A DNA stretch of 29,995 bases from Bacteroidales bacterium UBA3543 (GCA_002376715.1 DFOK01000012.1:1-29995); one strand, 5' to 3'; numbered from the stretch's first letter, positions 15,309 through 24,974 are shown. Made by a program: numbers and translations. The notes: generated from the letters alone by a model not told the origin.

Positions 15309-17657
15309 TTATAACCTGTTTCTCTCACGTTCACCGGCACCGGTACCTTTGTATTTGCTCTTTGCGCTATTGAAGTTATAGCGAATGGTAATGACAAGCT
15401 CGTTGGAATCTAAACGCTTGCTTTCAAGTATCTGATACACTCCGCTGTAGAGATGGGTTTTTTCATGTCTGAGTGCAAAGATATCGAGACCCCTTAGTTC
15501 CACCGTAAGAGCATCATTGAAAAAAGATTTACTCAGAGAAATCTCAAGTTCGTGCAATGGTTCGACCATCTCATACGCTAAAATGTGCCCCTTCCCCTGT
15601 AAATTGTATTCCACATTGAGCATAAAACCTTTTGGGAAAGTAAAAGTACTACCCAGAGCGAACAGTAAGACCGGTGTTGTCAGTTCAACATCTTCTCCCA
15701 TATAGTTGAGCGTTAGCCACTGTTTATTAACACCGAGAGAAATACGAGGCGTCCAAACGCCAATGGTTGGAGTGGCCGATACTCTGGCATTAATCATTGG
15801 AAAATTTTTACCGTAGTTAATAGGACGAAGCACAATGATATTAGGCAAATCCGGTTGAGCCGTAGCTGCATTTATAATAGCATCCTTGAAAACCTGGTAG
15901 CTGACGGATAGCTGCATAAATTTCCAAACCGCAGACAAAGAGAGGTCTTGGCTTATTTGCGGTTTGAGTGTAGGATTTCCTCTGGAAATGCCGTACCTGC
16001 CTAAATAGGTGGATATACTGGTAAATTGGTGATAGAGGGGGCGACGAGCCTTTTTAGTGTAATTCAACTGCAACTGAATAGGTCCTGCAACTGCACTTAG
16101 CGATGCGTAGGGGAAAAAATGGTTGTACTTACGGCTCCTCTCTTCATCTTCCTTATCATTCTCAAAGAAACTGAAATCCACATGCTCATAACGTAGGCCT
16201 GCAGAAAAGGACCCAAAGGGAAGCGAAAGGCTGTACTGCGCAAAAGCAGCGGCATTGTGCTCACGTACTTTATTATCTACGTTGGGCACATAGTTTTCAG
16301 GGTTGCGATAATCTTCCTCATATTCTGTCCAGGTGTACTCACTTCCGGCAGAGAGATTCCCCCCGAACAACGGGTATGTGAGCACGAGCTTAGAGGCCAT
16401 AAGACGGTTTGCAAAGCCGTTGATAGTATGTACTTCGCGGCTCTCCTTCATTTCACTCCGCTCCTTAAACACTATACTATCAAGCGCGCCCCCACGCTGA
16501 ATGTCAGCATTAAAGTCAATATTGAGTTTGCCAATGGTACCGTTGTAGTATACGTTGGCCCGCTGAGTAACACCCGCGAAACTTTTTCCATCCGCAGGTA
16601 TGTGAACATTGTCATCGAGGATCCCATCTAAGTAGGTTCTTATATGAAGATCCTGCGTCGAACTGCCCCCTAAAAACGCATAGGGATAGTAGCGGAATCC
16701 GACAGAATGGTTAGGATTGAACTGGTAGTTGAATCCTAAGATGGGAGTCATGTATTTCACCTCACTAGAATACTTCATATCCTTCTTCAATTCAAGCAAT
16801 TGCTCTGATTGAAGGCTTTGAGTAATATCAGAAATCCGGTCAAACCCGGTTTTGCTATAACCCAGAGAGGCGAATAAGTCCAAATTTTTGTATCTGTAAT
16901 TGAAATTGATCTGCTCTACCAGATCTATACTATGATGGATATAAGTACTTGAACGGAGGTCAAAACTAAATCCATCACCCTGTTTCTTTATGGTTTTTAT
17001 TCTGATTACCGATTTAGCCGTAGCGTCATATTGGGCACCCGGGTTAGTGATCACCTCCGCCTCAAGTATATCTTCCGAGTTGAGATGTTCCAGTTCAGTA
17101 TTATCACGCACCATACGTCCGTTAATATAGATTAATGGAGTACCTTTACCAAAGACCTCGAAATCGCCGTTTCTGCGGATTACTCCCGGGAGCCTCTTGA
17201 GCACATCGTTTGCCGAACCGGCCTTTGAAAGCACGCAACCCCGTATAGGGGTGACAAAAGCATCATCGCGAAGCACTGTTTTGGGAAGTTCACTCTTTGC
17301 TAAAGCCCCGCACAGCATCTGTGAATCTGGCTGTAACTGTATGGTCCCGGCATCGATGCCCTCTATCTTTCCGCATTGTATGTCGTATCCGACAAATGAT
17401 ATCTGAAGCAGGTCGGATTCGTTTGTCAGATCAATAGAAAAGAGTCCGGAAGTATCTGTTACTGTACCATTTACATAAGTGGAATCCGCTTTCAGGAGTA
17501 CAACATTGGCGTAAGCCAGAGGGCAGTTGTTTTCATCAATCACCCTACCCTTAATGATTTGGGATGAATTATGAGTCTGTGCCTGGGTTATAAAGTCGGC
17601 AAAAGAGAGCAACAGCATTGCCGTTGCAAAGAGTGTCTTTTGGAATAAGTGGTTCAT
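15309..17657 (-). CDS. TonB-dependent-receptor-like outer-membrane beta-barrel protein
   Basis: 782 aa. A signal peptide (residues 1-27, ending ITQAQ) leads into a carboxypeptidase-regulatory-like domain (IIKGRVIDENNCPLAYANVV, about 34-110). A plug-like segment follows with SAGSANDVLKRLPGVI and GTPLIYINGRMVRD, about 145-185. A long series of amphipathic strands then ends in an aromatic-containing sequence. This order fits the Bacteroidota outer-membrane beta-barrel family (OMP_b-brl_3 type) rather than SusC, because the SusC signature and a SusD partner are absent. The substrate cannot be read from sequence; homologues are thought to be uptake or signalling receptors. It starts 105 bp after the fbp stop codon, with no clear terminator between them, so read-through from the hut-fbp operon is possible. 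Confidence 0.9.
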   Translation of the reverse strand: MNHLFQKTLFATAMLLLSFADFITQAQTHNSSQIIKGRVIDENNCPLAYANVVLLKADSTYVNGTVTDTSGLFSIDLTNESDLLQISFVGYDIQCGKIEGIDAGTIQLQPDSQMLCGALAKSELPKTVLRDDAFVTPIRGCVLSKAGSANDVLKRLPGVIRRNGDFEVFGKGTPLIYINGRMVRDNTELEHLNSEDILEAEVITNPGAQYDATAKSVIRIKTIKKQGDGFSFDLRSSTYIHHSIDLVEQINFNYRYKNLDLFASLGYSKTGFDRISDITQSLQSEQLLELKKDMKYSSEVKYMTPILGFNYQFNPNHSVGFRYYPYAFLGGSSTQDLHIRTYLDGILDDNVHIPADGKSFAGVTQRANVYYNGTIGKLNIDFNADIQRGGALDSIVFKERSEMKESREVHTINGFANRLMASKLVLTYPLFGGNLSAGSEYTWTEYEEDYRNPENYVPNVDNKVREHNAAAFAQYSLSLPFGSFSAGLRYEHVDFSFFENDKEDEERSRKYNHFFPYASLSAVAGPIQLQLNYTKKARRPLYHQFTSISTYLGRYGISRGNPTLKPQISQDLSLSAVWKFMQLSVSYQVFKDAIINAATAQPDLPNIIVLRPINYGKNFPMINARVSATPTIGVWTPRISLGVNKQWLTLNYMGEDVELTTPVLLFALGSTFTFPKGFMLNVEYNLQGKGHILAYEMVEPLHELEISLSKSFFNDALTVELRGLDIFALRHEKTHLYSGVYQILESKRLDSNELVITIRYNFNSAKSKYKGTGAGERERNRL

Positions 17658-17762
17658 AGATCAAAAAACAGTTGCTACTACTAAATAAGACGCACGTCTG
17701 GAAAAATTGTTGCAAACTATTCGATAACGGCTTGCCGGAATCTCCGGTTGTATTTGAATACT

Positions 17763-19745
17763 CTATCTTTCTTTCACGAAACCATTGCGATAGGCCTCAA
17801 CCAAACGAAGCAGAGCGGCGATTTGACCACGAATCTCCTCTCCATTGTCAGTATCATTGACAAGCATTCTCTCTTTGTTGAAATCAACAAAAAGACGTGT
17901 TCCCTTGATGACAACACCATGTTCAATGGCCTGGCGAGTTGATGTGAAGGGCTCGTGCTGCACCAGTTGCATTCCACGTGAATTGAATATGAGCGTATAA
18001 CCCGCAATGCCGGTCTCCCCCTGATATGCACGCGAAAAACCGCCGTCGATAATCAACATCTTGCCACCTGCACGGATTGGGGACTCGCCCTTAATGGTCT
18101 TGACCGGCACATGACCGTTAATTATATGACGATTGACGCCCTTAACACCAAATTCATCCAAAATCATGTCGCAGACCGATTCTTGCTCGCGAAGGATATA
18201 ATAATGGCCTTTGGGCTCCTTGTGAGGCTCTTTGTCTGCAATGAAACAGCGTTCGAATGTAGTCATCTTTCCTTTGTCAAATGCCACCGAATCGGGACCG
18301 CACCAGATATACCACATATAATCGACGGCAAAACTATGTTCCGAGGTACCCTGCTCTCCAAAGTAAGCCTTTCTTATCAAACTGTCCACTTTATCCATCA
18401 AAGCCTTTCCCGCATACGATACTCCACCTATCTTCACACTTTTGAAACTGCCGTCAGAATTGAGAGGCATAGAAGCATGGAACATCAAATTGCCATTACG
18501 AACAAGATAGAGGCTACCGTCACTTAACAGAAATTCAATATGTCTGCGGAGACGCTCACAATTGACAAACGAACGGTGTAATTTGCCCACCAGTTCCTCT
18601 TCTTCAGGGGTAAGACGATAAGGGTCAGCCGGGTCCACAGTAGGGAAATTGGTGTCAAGCATCGGATACTCTTTCCCATATACCATGACTGTACCCTTTT
18701 CATAATTGACCAGGTGCAAAAGATTTCGATCATCCATTTCGAATTCGGGTCTGCGCTTGATAATATCCGCCTCCAATTTGAACTGAATAATGGAAATGGC
18801 TTTCATCATCTGAGAAATCAGGTGCGTGCTCTTATTGCTATGTTTATCATCTGCAAACTTGAGACGTGGCTGGAAAGCATCGCAAGGATCATTACCATAA
18901 GTTTCCATTGCAAAGGTTGCCAACGGCACCAGATTTATACCATATCCGTCTTCAAGAATTCTAAGATTGCCATAACGCAAACAGATACGTATTACATTTG
19001 CTATACAACTGATATTACCTGCCACAGCACCCATCCAAAGGATGTCGTGATTGCCCCACTGTATATCCACATCGTGATAATTCATCAAGGTTTCCATTAC
19101 AATATGAGCTCCCGGCCCCCTGTCATATATATCCCCGACTATATGGAGAGAATCTATCACCAGACGCTGGATCACATCACAGAGAGTGATTATGAAATCA
19201 TCGGCCCTGTCAAGTTCGATAATATTGGAAAGAATATTATTGAGATAAGCCTGCTTATTGGGGTCTGAGAGAGATTCGTGCATCAACTCCTCTATTATAT
19301 AGGAATACTTTGGGGGTAGCGCCTTGCGAACCTTTGAACGTGTATACTTGACAGAGACTCTCTGGCACATTTTCACCAGTTGTATAAGGGTGACCAAGTA
19401 CCATTCGTCAATATTGCTCTCCCTCGATTTGACGATCGCAAGTCTTTCTTCCGGATAACATATCAAGGTACACAAGTCCCGTTTCACGCTCTCGCGCAAT
19501 GTATCTCCGAACTCATCGTTAATTTTGCGTTCTATGGAACCTGAAGCATTCTTCAATACATGACGGAACGCCTCATATTCACCATGAATATCAGTCAGGA
19601 AGTGTTCCGTACCCTTAGGAAGATTGAGTATTGCCTGGAGATTGATAATCTCAGTGCAGGCTTCTGTTATTGTCGGAAAACTTTTCGACAACAGTTTCAG
19701 ATATCTGAGTTCATTCTCGTCAAATGAGGCGTCGGGTCTCTTCAT
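17763..19745 (-). CDS. fbp: fructose-1,6-bisphosphatase, class III
   Basis: 660 aa, matching the long class III (Bacillus YydE-type) FBPase. It removes the 1-phosphate of fructose 1,6-bisphosphate, the committed step of gluconeogenesis. Calcineurin-like metallophosphatase motifs are visible: D52-I-H54-G, G204-DIYD-R-G210 (GDxxDRG) and G231-N-H-D234, plus HIINGHVPVK near residue 555. Class III enzymes generally use Mn2+. It is the last gene of the hutH-hutI-MBL-ftcD-fbp series, 37 bp after the ftcD stop codon, an uncommon partner for histidine degradation. The identification is firm; cotranscription is inferred from spacing and strand. Confidence 0.97.
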   Translation of the reverse strand: MKRPDASFDENELRYLKLLSKSFPTITEACTEIINLQAILNLPKGTEHFLTDIHGEYEAFRHVLKNASGSIERKINDEFGDTLRESVKRDLCTLICYPEERLAIVKSRESNIDEWYLVTLIQLVKMCQRVSVKYTRSKVRKALPPKYSYIIEELMHESLSDPNKQAYLNNILSNIIELDRADDFIITLCDVIQRLVIDSLHIVGDIYDRGPGAHIVMETLMNYHDVDIQWGNHDILWMGAVAGNISCIANVIRICLRYGNLRILEDGYGINLVPLATFAMETYGNDPCDAFQPRLKFADDKHSNKSTHLISQMMKAISIIQFKLEADIIKRRPEFEMDDRNLLHLVNYEKGTVMVYGKEYPMLDTNFPTVDPADPYRLTPEEEELVGKLHRSFVNCERLRRHIEFLLSDGSLYLVRNGNLMFHASMPLNSDGSFKSVKIGGVSYAGKALMDKVDSLIRKAYFGEQGTSEHSFAVDYMWYIWCGPDSVAFDKGKMTTFERCFIADKEPHKEPKGHYYILREQESVCDMILDEFGVKGVNRHIINGHVPVKTIKGESPIRAGGKMLIIDGGFSRAYQGETGIAGYTLIFNSRGMQLVQHEPFTSTRQAIEHGVVIKGTRLFVDFNKERMLVNDTDNGEEIRGQIAALLRLVEAYRNGFVKER

Positions 19746-19782
19746 TATTATAGTATTAAGGTTAAGTTAAAATAGTGTGTTA

Positions 19783-21489
19783 TCAGATTTTTTCATTACA
19801 TATGGCTATTACACGTTCACGACGCACATCAGCTTCAGATGCAATCGAAGCCGCCTCTGTCAGAAGGGCATCAGCCGCAGCACGGTCTTTTAATCCGGCG
19901 GCATTGATTTTAACATTGAGCCAGGCACCGTGTACTGCCGACCAGATGGCCAGAGCACCCACACCGGCGTCCGACACGGAGTTAGGGTTACCTTCAGAGG
20001 CCATTGCATCCAGAAGATCAAATGCAGAGAAGGCCTTTTTCATCGTCTCCAGAGGCACACGCGTAGCATAAAGAGTAGCATCCTGAATAGCTGCAGTGCG
20101 GATAGCTTTCTCTTCATCAGAACCCTTAGGCAAGCCAAACGCCTCCATTATACGGTTGAATGCATTTGTATCCTCATCCACCAGATGGAGCATCTGCTCT
20201 ATAATCAGCTCTCCCTGCTCAGCCCATACCGAAAACTTCTCCCAATCAGCATCCCAACCCGGCTTGTGAGAAGAAAGGTTAGCCACCATTGTACCCAATG
20301 CCGCACCCAAAGCACCCATATAGGCTGAAATCGAACCGCCGCCCGGAGCCGGTGATTCGCTCGCCGTCTCGAATGCAAAACCGGCGCATGTCATATCCAC
20401 CAATTTGCGTGGAGCGCCTATCGCTTCCGCATCCTCCATCAGGTACTCTATCACCTTTTCACGGGGATTGAAGGGCTTTAGGTCATCCAGACCCATTGAT
20501 TTTACTGCAATCTTTATAATTTCATCCTCGGAAATGCCAAGACTGCGTTTCTGTTTTTTAAGATAATATTTGCCCGCATCGATAAGCACCTTTTTGGGAA
20601 TAAGACCCACTATTTCGGAGCCTGTCACACGGATACCCCGGCTTTGCGCCGACCTGCATACTTCATCAAATGCCACGTGAACCGGAGTCTGCGAAATATC
20701 GGTCACATTCATAGATACTTGCGCAATACCATACTCTTCGATAAACCATCCGATGGCCTTACAACCCTTGAGTGTACCGGGAATCCAAACCTCTTTACCG
20801 TTTTCGTCTCTTACCACCTTACCCGTGATCGGATCACCCTCGCGTTTTTTTCTTCCTTTTTCGCGTACGTCAAAGGCGATGGCATTGGCACGACGGGTGG
20901 AGGTAGTGTTGAGATTGTAGTTGATTGCCACAAGGATATTGCGTGCTCCAATCATCGTACAGCCGGTGTGTGCTACCCTGTCATTGAATACTGCAGGACC
21001 AAAATCGGGTTTCCAATTGGGATCCTTAAATTTATCTGCAATGCCCTCATATTCGCCGGCACGACAATTTGCAAGGTTGCGCCTTTCCGGACGGAATGCA
21101 GCATTCTCGTAACAATATACAGGGATTCCGAGTTCATCACCCACTCTTTTTGCGAGCTCACGTGCCAGTTGGGCACACTCTTCCATGGTTATATTTGCAA
21201 TCGGAACGAGAGGACATACGTCAGTAGCACCCATACGGGGGTGTTCTCCATGGTGATGGCGCATATCTATCACCTCTCCTGCCTTCTTTATTGCCTGAAA
21301 AGCCGCCTCAACAACTGCCTCAGGGGTGCCGACAAAGGTGACTACCGTACGATTGGTAGCTGCGCCCGGGTCCACATCCAGGAGATTGACTCCATCTATT
21401 TTCTCAATTTCGGCCGTAATCTGGCCAATTACCTGCATATCGCGTCCTTCGCTGAAATTGGGAACGCATTCGATGATTTTACGTGTCAT
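19783..21489 (-). CDS. ftcD: bifunctional glutamate formimidoyltransferase / formimidotetrahydrofolate cyclodeaminase
   Basis: 568 aa with two fused enzymes, as in mammalian FTCD. Residues 1 to about 330 are the formimidoyltransferase, which moves the formimino group of N-formiminoglutamate to tetrahydrofolate and releases glutamate. They contain ECVPNFSEGRD near the start, the HHHGEHPRMGATDVCPL block at about 98-114 (catalytic histidine region) and the LVAINYNLNTT block. Residues from about 360 onward are the cyclodeaminase (ETASESPAPGGGSISAYMGALG), an all-helical domain that converts 5-formimino-THF to 5,10-methenyl-THF plus ammonia. It lies 29 bp after the MBL-fold gene and 37 bp before fbp. 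It completes histidine breakdown by the formimino-transfer route rather than through HutG or HutF. Confidence 0.97.
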   Translation of the reverse strand: MTRKIIECVPNFSEGRDMQVIGQITAEIEKIDGVNLLDVDPGAATNRTVVTFVGTPEAVVEAAFQAIKKAGEVIDMRHHHGEHPRMGATDVCPLVPIANITMEECAQLARELAKRVGDELGIPVYCYENAAFRPERRNLANCRAGEYEGIADKFKDPNWKPDFGPAVFNDRVAHTGCTMIGARNILVAINYNLNTTSTRRANAIAFDVREKGRKKREGDPITGKVVRDENGKEVWIPGTLKGCKAIGWFIEEYGIAQVSMNVTDISQTPVHVAFDEVCRSAQSRGIRVTGSEIVGLIPKKVLIDAGKYYLKKQKRSLGISEDEIIKIAVKSMGLDDLKPFNPREKVIEYLMEDAEAIGAPRKLVDMTCAGFAFETASESPAPGGGSISAYMGALGAALGTMVANLSSHKPGWDADWEKFSVWAEQGELIIEQMLHLVDEDTNAFNRIMEAFGLPKGSDEEKAIRTAAIQDATLYATRVPLETMKKAFSAFDLLDAMASEGNPNSVSDAGVGALAIWSAVHGAWLNVKINAAGLKDRAAADALLTEAASIASEADVRRERVIAICNEKI

Positions 21490-21518
21490 TATAAGTTTTT
21501 AATATTATTATCTATTCG

Positions 21519-22175
21519 TTAGTATTCGTGGTCATTCATCACCATCTTTATCTGAGGATCGATTTCCGCCCTAAGTGCCTTGGGATTGAGTTCAAAGTAA
21601 TGGTAAGGATAGAGAACTGCCGGTTTGATGGTGTTGGCCGCCCTTACAAACTCTGCGTCAGGCATTGTGTAGGGAAGATTTTTGGGGAGAAATGCAATGT
21701 CGATCTCTTTGAGAGTTTTCATAAAGGGAATGAACTCGGTATCTCCTGCGAAATAGATCTTAAAACCGCCTAAATCGAGAATATAACCGTTACCGACTCC
21801 TTCGGGGTGGAAAGGCTGGTCCTGATCATTCAGATTGTGGATATTATAGGCAGGGACAGCGGTGATTTTAACGTCATCAAGAGTGCAGCTTTCGCCATTC
21901 TGCAGTACCTGATAATTATAATGTTTTCTGGGCACCACGGGAGGAATAACCAGTATGGTGTGGTCTTGTACAATATGTACGAGGGCCTCCTCATCATAGT
22001 GGTCATAATGGTCGTGAGTGATCAGAATGAAATCTGCAGGAGTCTTGCCTTCAAAAGAACAGACATCGCAGTAAGGATCAAGGTACCAATTCTTACCTTT
22101 TATGGTGAAATGTACTGCGGCGTGACCGAAGAGTTCAATCTTCAGCTCGCCTAATGGTGTGTTGTAACTCTGCAT
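21519..22175 (-). CDS. metallo-beta-lactamase-fold hydrolase (UlaG-like), substrate unknown
   Basis: 218 aa with no signal peptide, so cytoplasmic. The metal motif HxHxDH is intact as H54-D-H56-Y-D58-H59. Further ligand candidates are His112 in YNIHNL, Asp140 in YFAGDTEF and the later PYHYFELN histidine. The N-terminus (IELFGHAAVHFTI, YLDPY) is typical of the small UlaG/YtnP-like MBL subgroup. Family members hydrolyse very different substrates, so activity cannot be assigned. The gene sits inside the hut operon, 23 bp after hutI and 29 bp before ftcD. A role on an intermediate or side product of histidine degradation is a reasonable inference but not shown by sequence. Confidence 0.9.
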   Translation of the reverse strand: MQSYNTPLGELKIELFGHAAVHFTIKGKNWYLDPYCDVCSFEGKTPADFILITHDHYDHYDEEALVHIVQDHTILVIPPVVPRKHYNYQVLQNGESCTLDDVKITAVPAYNIHNLNDQDQPFHPEGVGNGYILDLGGFKIYFAGDTEFIPFMKTLKEIDIAFLPKNLPYTMPDAEFVRAANTIKPAVLYPYHYFELNPKALRAEIDPQIKMVMNDHEY

Positions 22176-22198
22176 AATGGTATTTTTTTTATTTATTA

Positions 22199-23449
22199 TT
22201 ATATAACGATTTTTCCGTCAAGTATCAGATTTTCCACCAGCGGAGTAGAAAATGCATAAGGGATGAATTCGAGCGAAGGTATAGGTTTTGTGATTATCAG
22301 TGAAGCTGCCTTACCGATGGTGATGCTGCCGTGCGTCGCTCCCAGTCCCATTGCGAATGCGCTGTTGAGTGTGGAAGCATTTATTACCTCTTCCGGGGTC
22401 ATCTTCATTTTCATACAGGCCAAAGCCATCATAAATTTCATATCTCCACAGGGACAGGACCCCGGATTGTAATTGGTGGCAAGTGCCACCGGAATATCAT
22501 ACTGCAGCATTCTACGAGCATCCGGATACTCCATATCCAGGAAAAAAGTAGCCCCCGGTAATAGATTTGCTATTGTCTCCGACTTCTCCAGAACCTCAAA
22601 TTGAGCGTCACCGGCATATTCAAGGTGAGAAACCGAAGCGGCATCGTATTTTACCCCAACCTCCACACCGCCGGAACAGCTCATCTGATTGGCGTGCACA
22701 GAGGCCTTGAGGCCAAATTTCCTACCGGCTGCAAGTATTCTGTCACTCTGCTCTTTAGAGAAGAATCCCTCTTCGCAAAAGACATCTATGTATTCGGCAA
22801 GCCCTTCGGCTGCCACAGCAGGTATCATCTCATTTATTATCTCACTGACATATCCTTCATGATTGTCACGGAACCTCTCAGGGAAAGCGTGTGCCCCCAT
22901 AAAGGTCGCTTTCACCGTAAGCGGAGATTCTTCAGCGATACGCCGTACAACTCGCAACATTTTGATCTCATCTTCCGTAGTGAGACCATAGCCGCTCTTG
23001 ATCTCTATTGCGCCGGTACCGAAGTGCATAACCTCTTCCACCCGCACCATTGCCTGACGGAAAAGTTCCTCTTCAGACGTCTCGTGAAGTAAACGGGCGG
23101 AATTTAGAATACCACCACCGCGAGCTGCAATTTCCTGATAGGATAGACCACGAATTTTATCTATAAACTCAATTTCTCGGCTGCCGGCGTAAACCAGATG
23201 GGTGTGGCAATCGCAGAAAGCCGGAAGTACCATTCTACCTGCTGCATCAATCACCTCATTGGTACTACGAGCAAAGTCCTGAGGGAGCTCCGACATAGGA
23301 CCGAAAGCAGATATTTTCCCCTTTTCAACAAACAGAAAAGCATTATCCATTACCGGCAGGACATCCATCTGTGCACTTCTGAGCGGAGAAGGAGTCTGCT
23401 CCCTCACCTGCACCAACTTTCCTATATTAATAATAAGTATAGATGACAT
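22199..23449 (-). CDS. hutI: imidazolonepropionase
   Basis: 416 aa, the usual length. The amidohydrolase-superfamily enzyme hydrolyses 4-imidazolone-5-propanoate to N-formimino-L-glutamate, step 3 of histidine degradation. Visible motifs are the metal-binding HxH in FCDCHTHLVYAG, EIKSGYGL, FMGAHAFP, the VHANQM histidine, and the LATNYNPGSCPCGDM block. In the last block the residue usually Asp (a metal ligand in the Bacillus subtilis structure) is Asn326 (codon AAT, plus-strand 22472-22474). All other hallmarks are kept and there is no frameshift. It starts 8 bp after hutH and is followed at 23 bp by the MBL-fold gene. The function is supported by family and neighbours; the effect of Asn326 is unknown. 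Confidence 0.95.
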   Translation of the reverse strand: MSSILIINIGKLVQVREQTPSPLRSAQMDVLPVMDNAFLFVEKGKISAFGPMSELPQDFARSTNEVIDAAGRMVLPAFCDCHTHLVYAGSREIEFIDKIRGLSYQEIAARGGGILNSARLLHETSEEELFRQAMVRVEEVMHFGTGAIEIKSGYGLTTEDEIKMLRVVRRIAEESPLTVKATFMGAHAFPERFRDNHEGYVSEIINEMIPAVAAEGLAEYIDVFCEEGFFSKEQSDRILAAGRKFGLKASVHANQMSCSGGVEVGVKYDAASVSHLEYAGDAQFEVLEKSETIANLLPGATFFLDMEYPDARRMLQYDIPVALATNYNPGSCPCGDMKFMMALACMKMKMTPEEVINASTLNSAFAMGLGATHGSITIGKAASLIITKPIPSLEFIPYAFSTPLVENLILDGKIVI

Positions 23450-23457
23450 AACGGAAA

Positions 23458-24942
23458 TTATTTCTGGTTTCTCAGAAAGAGTATCGAGCGTCGTATATGA
23501 TGATACATCACCTCATCTTCATCGATGAAGGGCACTACGTCACGATATTCGGCAACGAACTCCTCAAGTATAGGTGAAGTGCGAAACGGCCTACGAAACT
23601 CCAGCGCCTGAGCTGCATTCAGAAGTTCTATGGCCAGCAGCGACTCAACATTATGTATTACTTTGACACACTTTGTAGCAGCATTGCCTCCCATACTCAC
23701 ATGATCCTCCTGACCCTGCGAGGAGTCTATGGTGTCTACGGATGCAGGGGTACAAAGCTGCTTATTCTGACTCACGATGGAGGCGGCGGTATAATGAGGT
23801 ATCATGAATCCCGAATTGAGGCCCGGATGCGCGATAAGAAAGGAGGGAAGTCCTCTTTTACCGGCTATGAGCTGGTAGGTTCTCCTCTCTGAGATACTGC
23901 CTAGTTCGGCCATCGCTATTGCGAGGAAGTCGAGATTGATAGCAAGGGGCTGACCATGGAAATTGCCCGCAGAGATTATTAAATCCTCATCCGGGAGGAT
24001 AGTGGGATTGTCAGTTGCAGAATTAAGTTCGGTAATAAAGACTCCTTCTATATGTGAGAGAGCATCTTTTGTGGCTCCATGTACCTGCGGTATACATCTG
24101 AAAGAATAGGGGTCCTGAACATGCTCTTTAGGACGATCGATGATCTCACTCCCTTCCAAATAGATATTCATCATCTCCGCAGTCGTGATCTGTCCCGAGT
24201 GGGGTCTGATCTCGTGCACTCCGGGAGTAAATGGCTCGATCCTGCCGTCAAACGCATCGAATGAAAGAGCGGCAATTTTGTCAGCTAGCGAAGAGAGTCT
24301 TTTCGCGTGGCAGAGCGACCAGAGTGCGTGTGCCAGCATGAACTGGGTACCGTTTAGCAGAGCCAACCCCTCTTTAGATGAAAGCTTGAGCGGCTTCCAT
24401 CCAAAAATATTTTCCAACTGTTCACCGGAATATCTCTCTCCTCGATAATCAAAATCTCCCATGCCGAGCAACGGAAGAGACATATTGGCCAGCGGCGCAA
24501 GGTCGCCGGAGGCACCTAGAGAGCCCTGGCTATAAACTACCGGTGTTACCCCGTGATTGAAAAAATCCACCAGACGCTGTACCGTCTCAAGTCTGACTCC
24601 CGAATAACCGTACGAGAGGGATTTAACCTTTAACGCCAGCATCAATCGCACAATATCTTCTTTTACTTCATCACCTGTACCGCAGGCATGGGACATAACC
24701 AGGTTTTCCTGAAGTTTGGAGAGATCGGCAGCACCTACTGCCACATTGCAGAGAGATCCGAAGCCGGTGGTAATGCCATATATAGGCTCAACCTGATTTT
24801 CCATCCTCTTGTCAAGGTAATCACGACACTTTGTGATACGTTCCACAGCCTCATGGCCCAGCTCGATTCGACAGTCCGGCTCCAGCAATGTCATTACATC
24901 TGAGAGGCAGTGAATTTTCTCATCTATATAAAAGGTATGCAT
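23458..24942 (-). CDS. hutH: histidine ammonia-lyase
   Basis: 494 aa. It removes ammonia from L-histidine to give trans-urocanate, the first step of the pathway. The MIO cofactor forms from Ala144-Ser145-Gly146 in GSLGASGDLAPLA, and the catalytic loop YGITTGFGSL carries Tyr55. NLVMSH (Ser84-His85) matches the histidine-selective form rather than the FL (phenylalanine) or HH (tyrosine) versions of this lyase family. The block GNFHGQPLAI and the C-terminal QEDHVSMG are also present. It is the first gene of the leftward hut-fbp series, with an independent promoter region behind the susD terminator. The expected next enzyme, urocanase, is not adjacent. Confidence 0.98.
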   Translation of the reverse strand: MHTFYIDEKIHCLSDVMTLLEPDCRIELGHEAVERITKCRDYLDKRMENQVEPIYGITTGFGSLCNVAVGAADLSKLQENLVMSHACGTGDEVKEDIVRLMLALKVKSLSYGYSGVRLETVQRLVDFFNHGVTPVVYSQGSLGASGDLAPLANMSLPLLGMGDFDYRGERYSGEQLENIFGWKPLKLSSKEGLALLNGTQFMLAHALWSLCHAKRLSSLADKIAALSFDAFDGRIEPFTPGVHEIRPHSGQITTAEMMNIYLEGSEIIDRPKEHVQDPYSFRCIPQVHGATKDALSHIEGVFITELNSATDNPTILPDEDLIISAGNFHGQPLAINLDFLAIAMAELGSISERRTYQLIAGKRGLPSFLIAHPGLNSGFMIPHYTAASIVSQNKQLCTPASVDTIDSSQGQEDHVSMGGNAATKCVKVIHNVESLLAIELLNAAQALEFRRPFRTSPILEEFVAEYRDVVPFIDEDEVMYHHIRRSILFLRNQK

Positions 24943-24974
24943 ATATGTTATGATTTGCTTTAGTTTTCCATTAG

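Noticed and set aside
17735..17747. Hairpin CCGGA-ATC-TCCGG after fbp, considered as a terminator
   Set aside because: The stem is only 5 bp and no T-run follows on the minus strand; it may be chance, so fbp read-through into the receptor gene remains open.
20644..21522. 292-aa plus-strand open frame opposite ftcD
   Set aside because: It is antisense to the conserved formimidoyltransferase domain, with low-complexity, Cys/His-rich translation and no family features.
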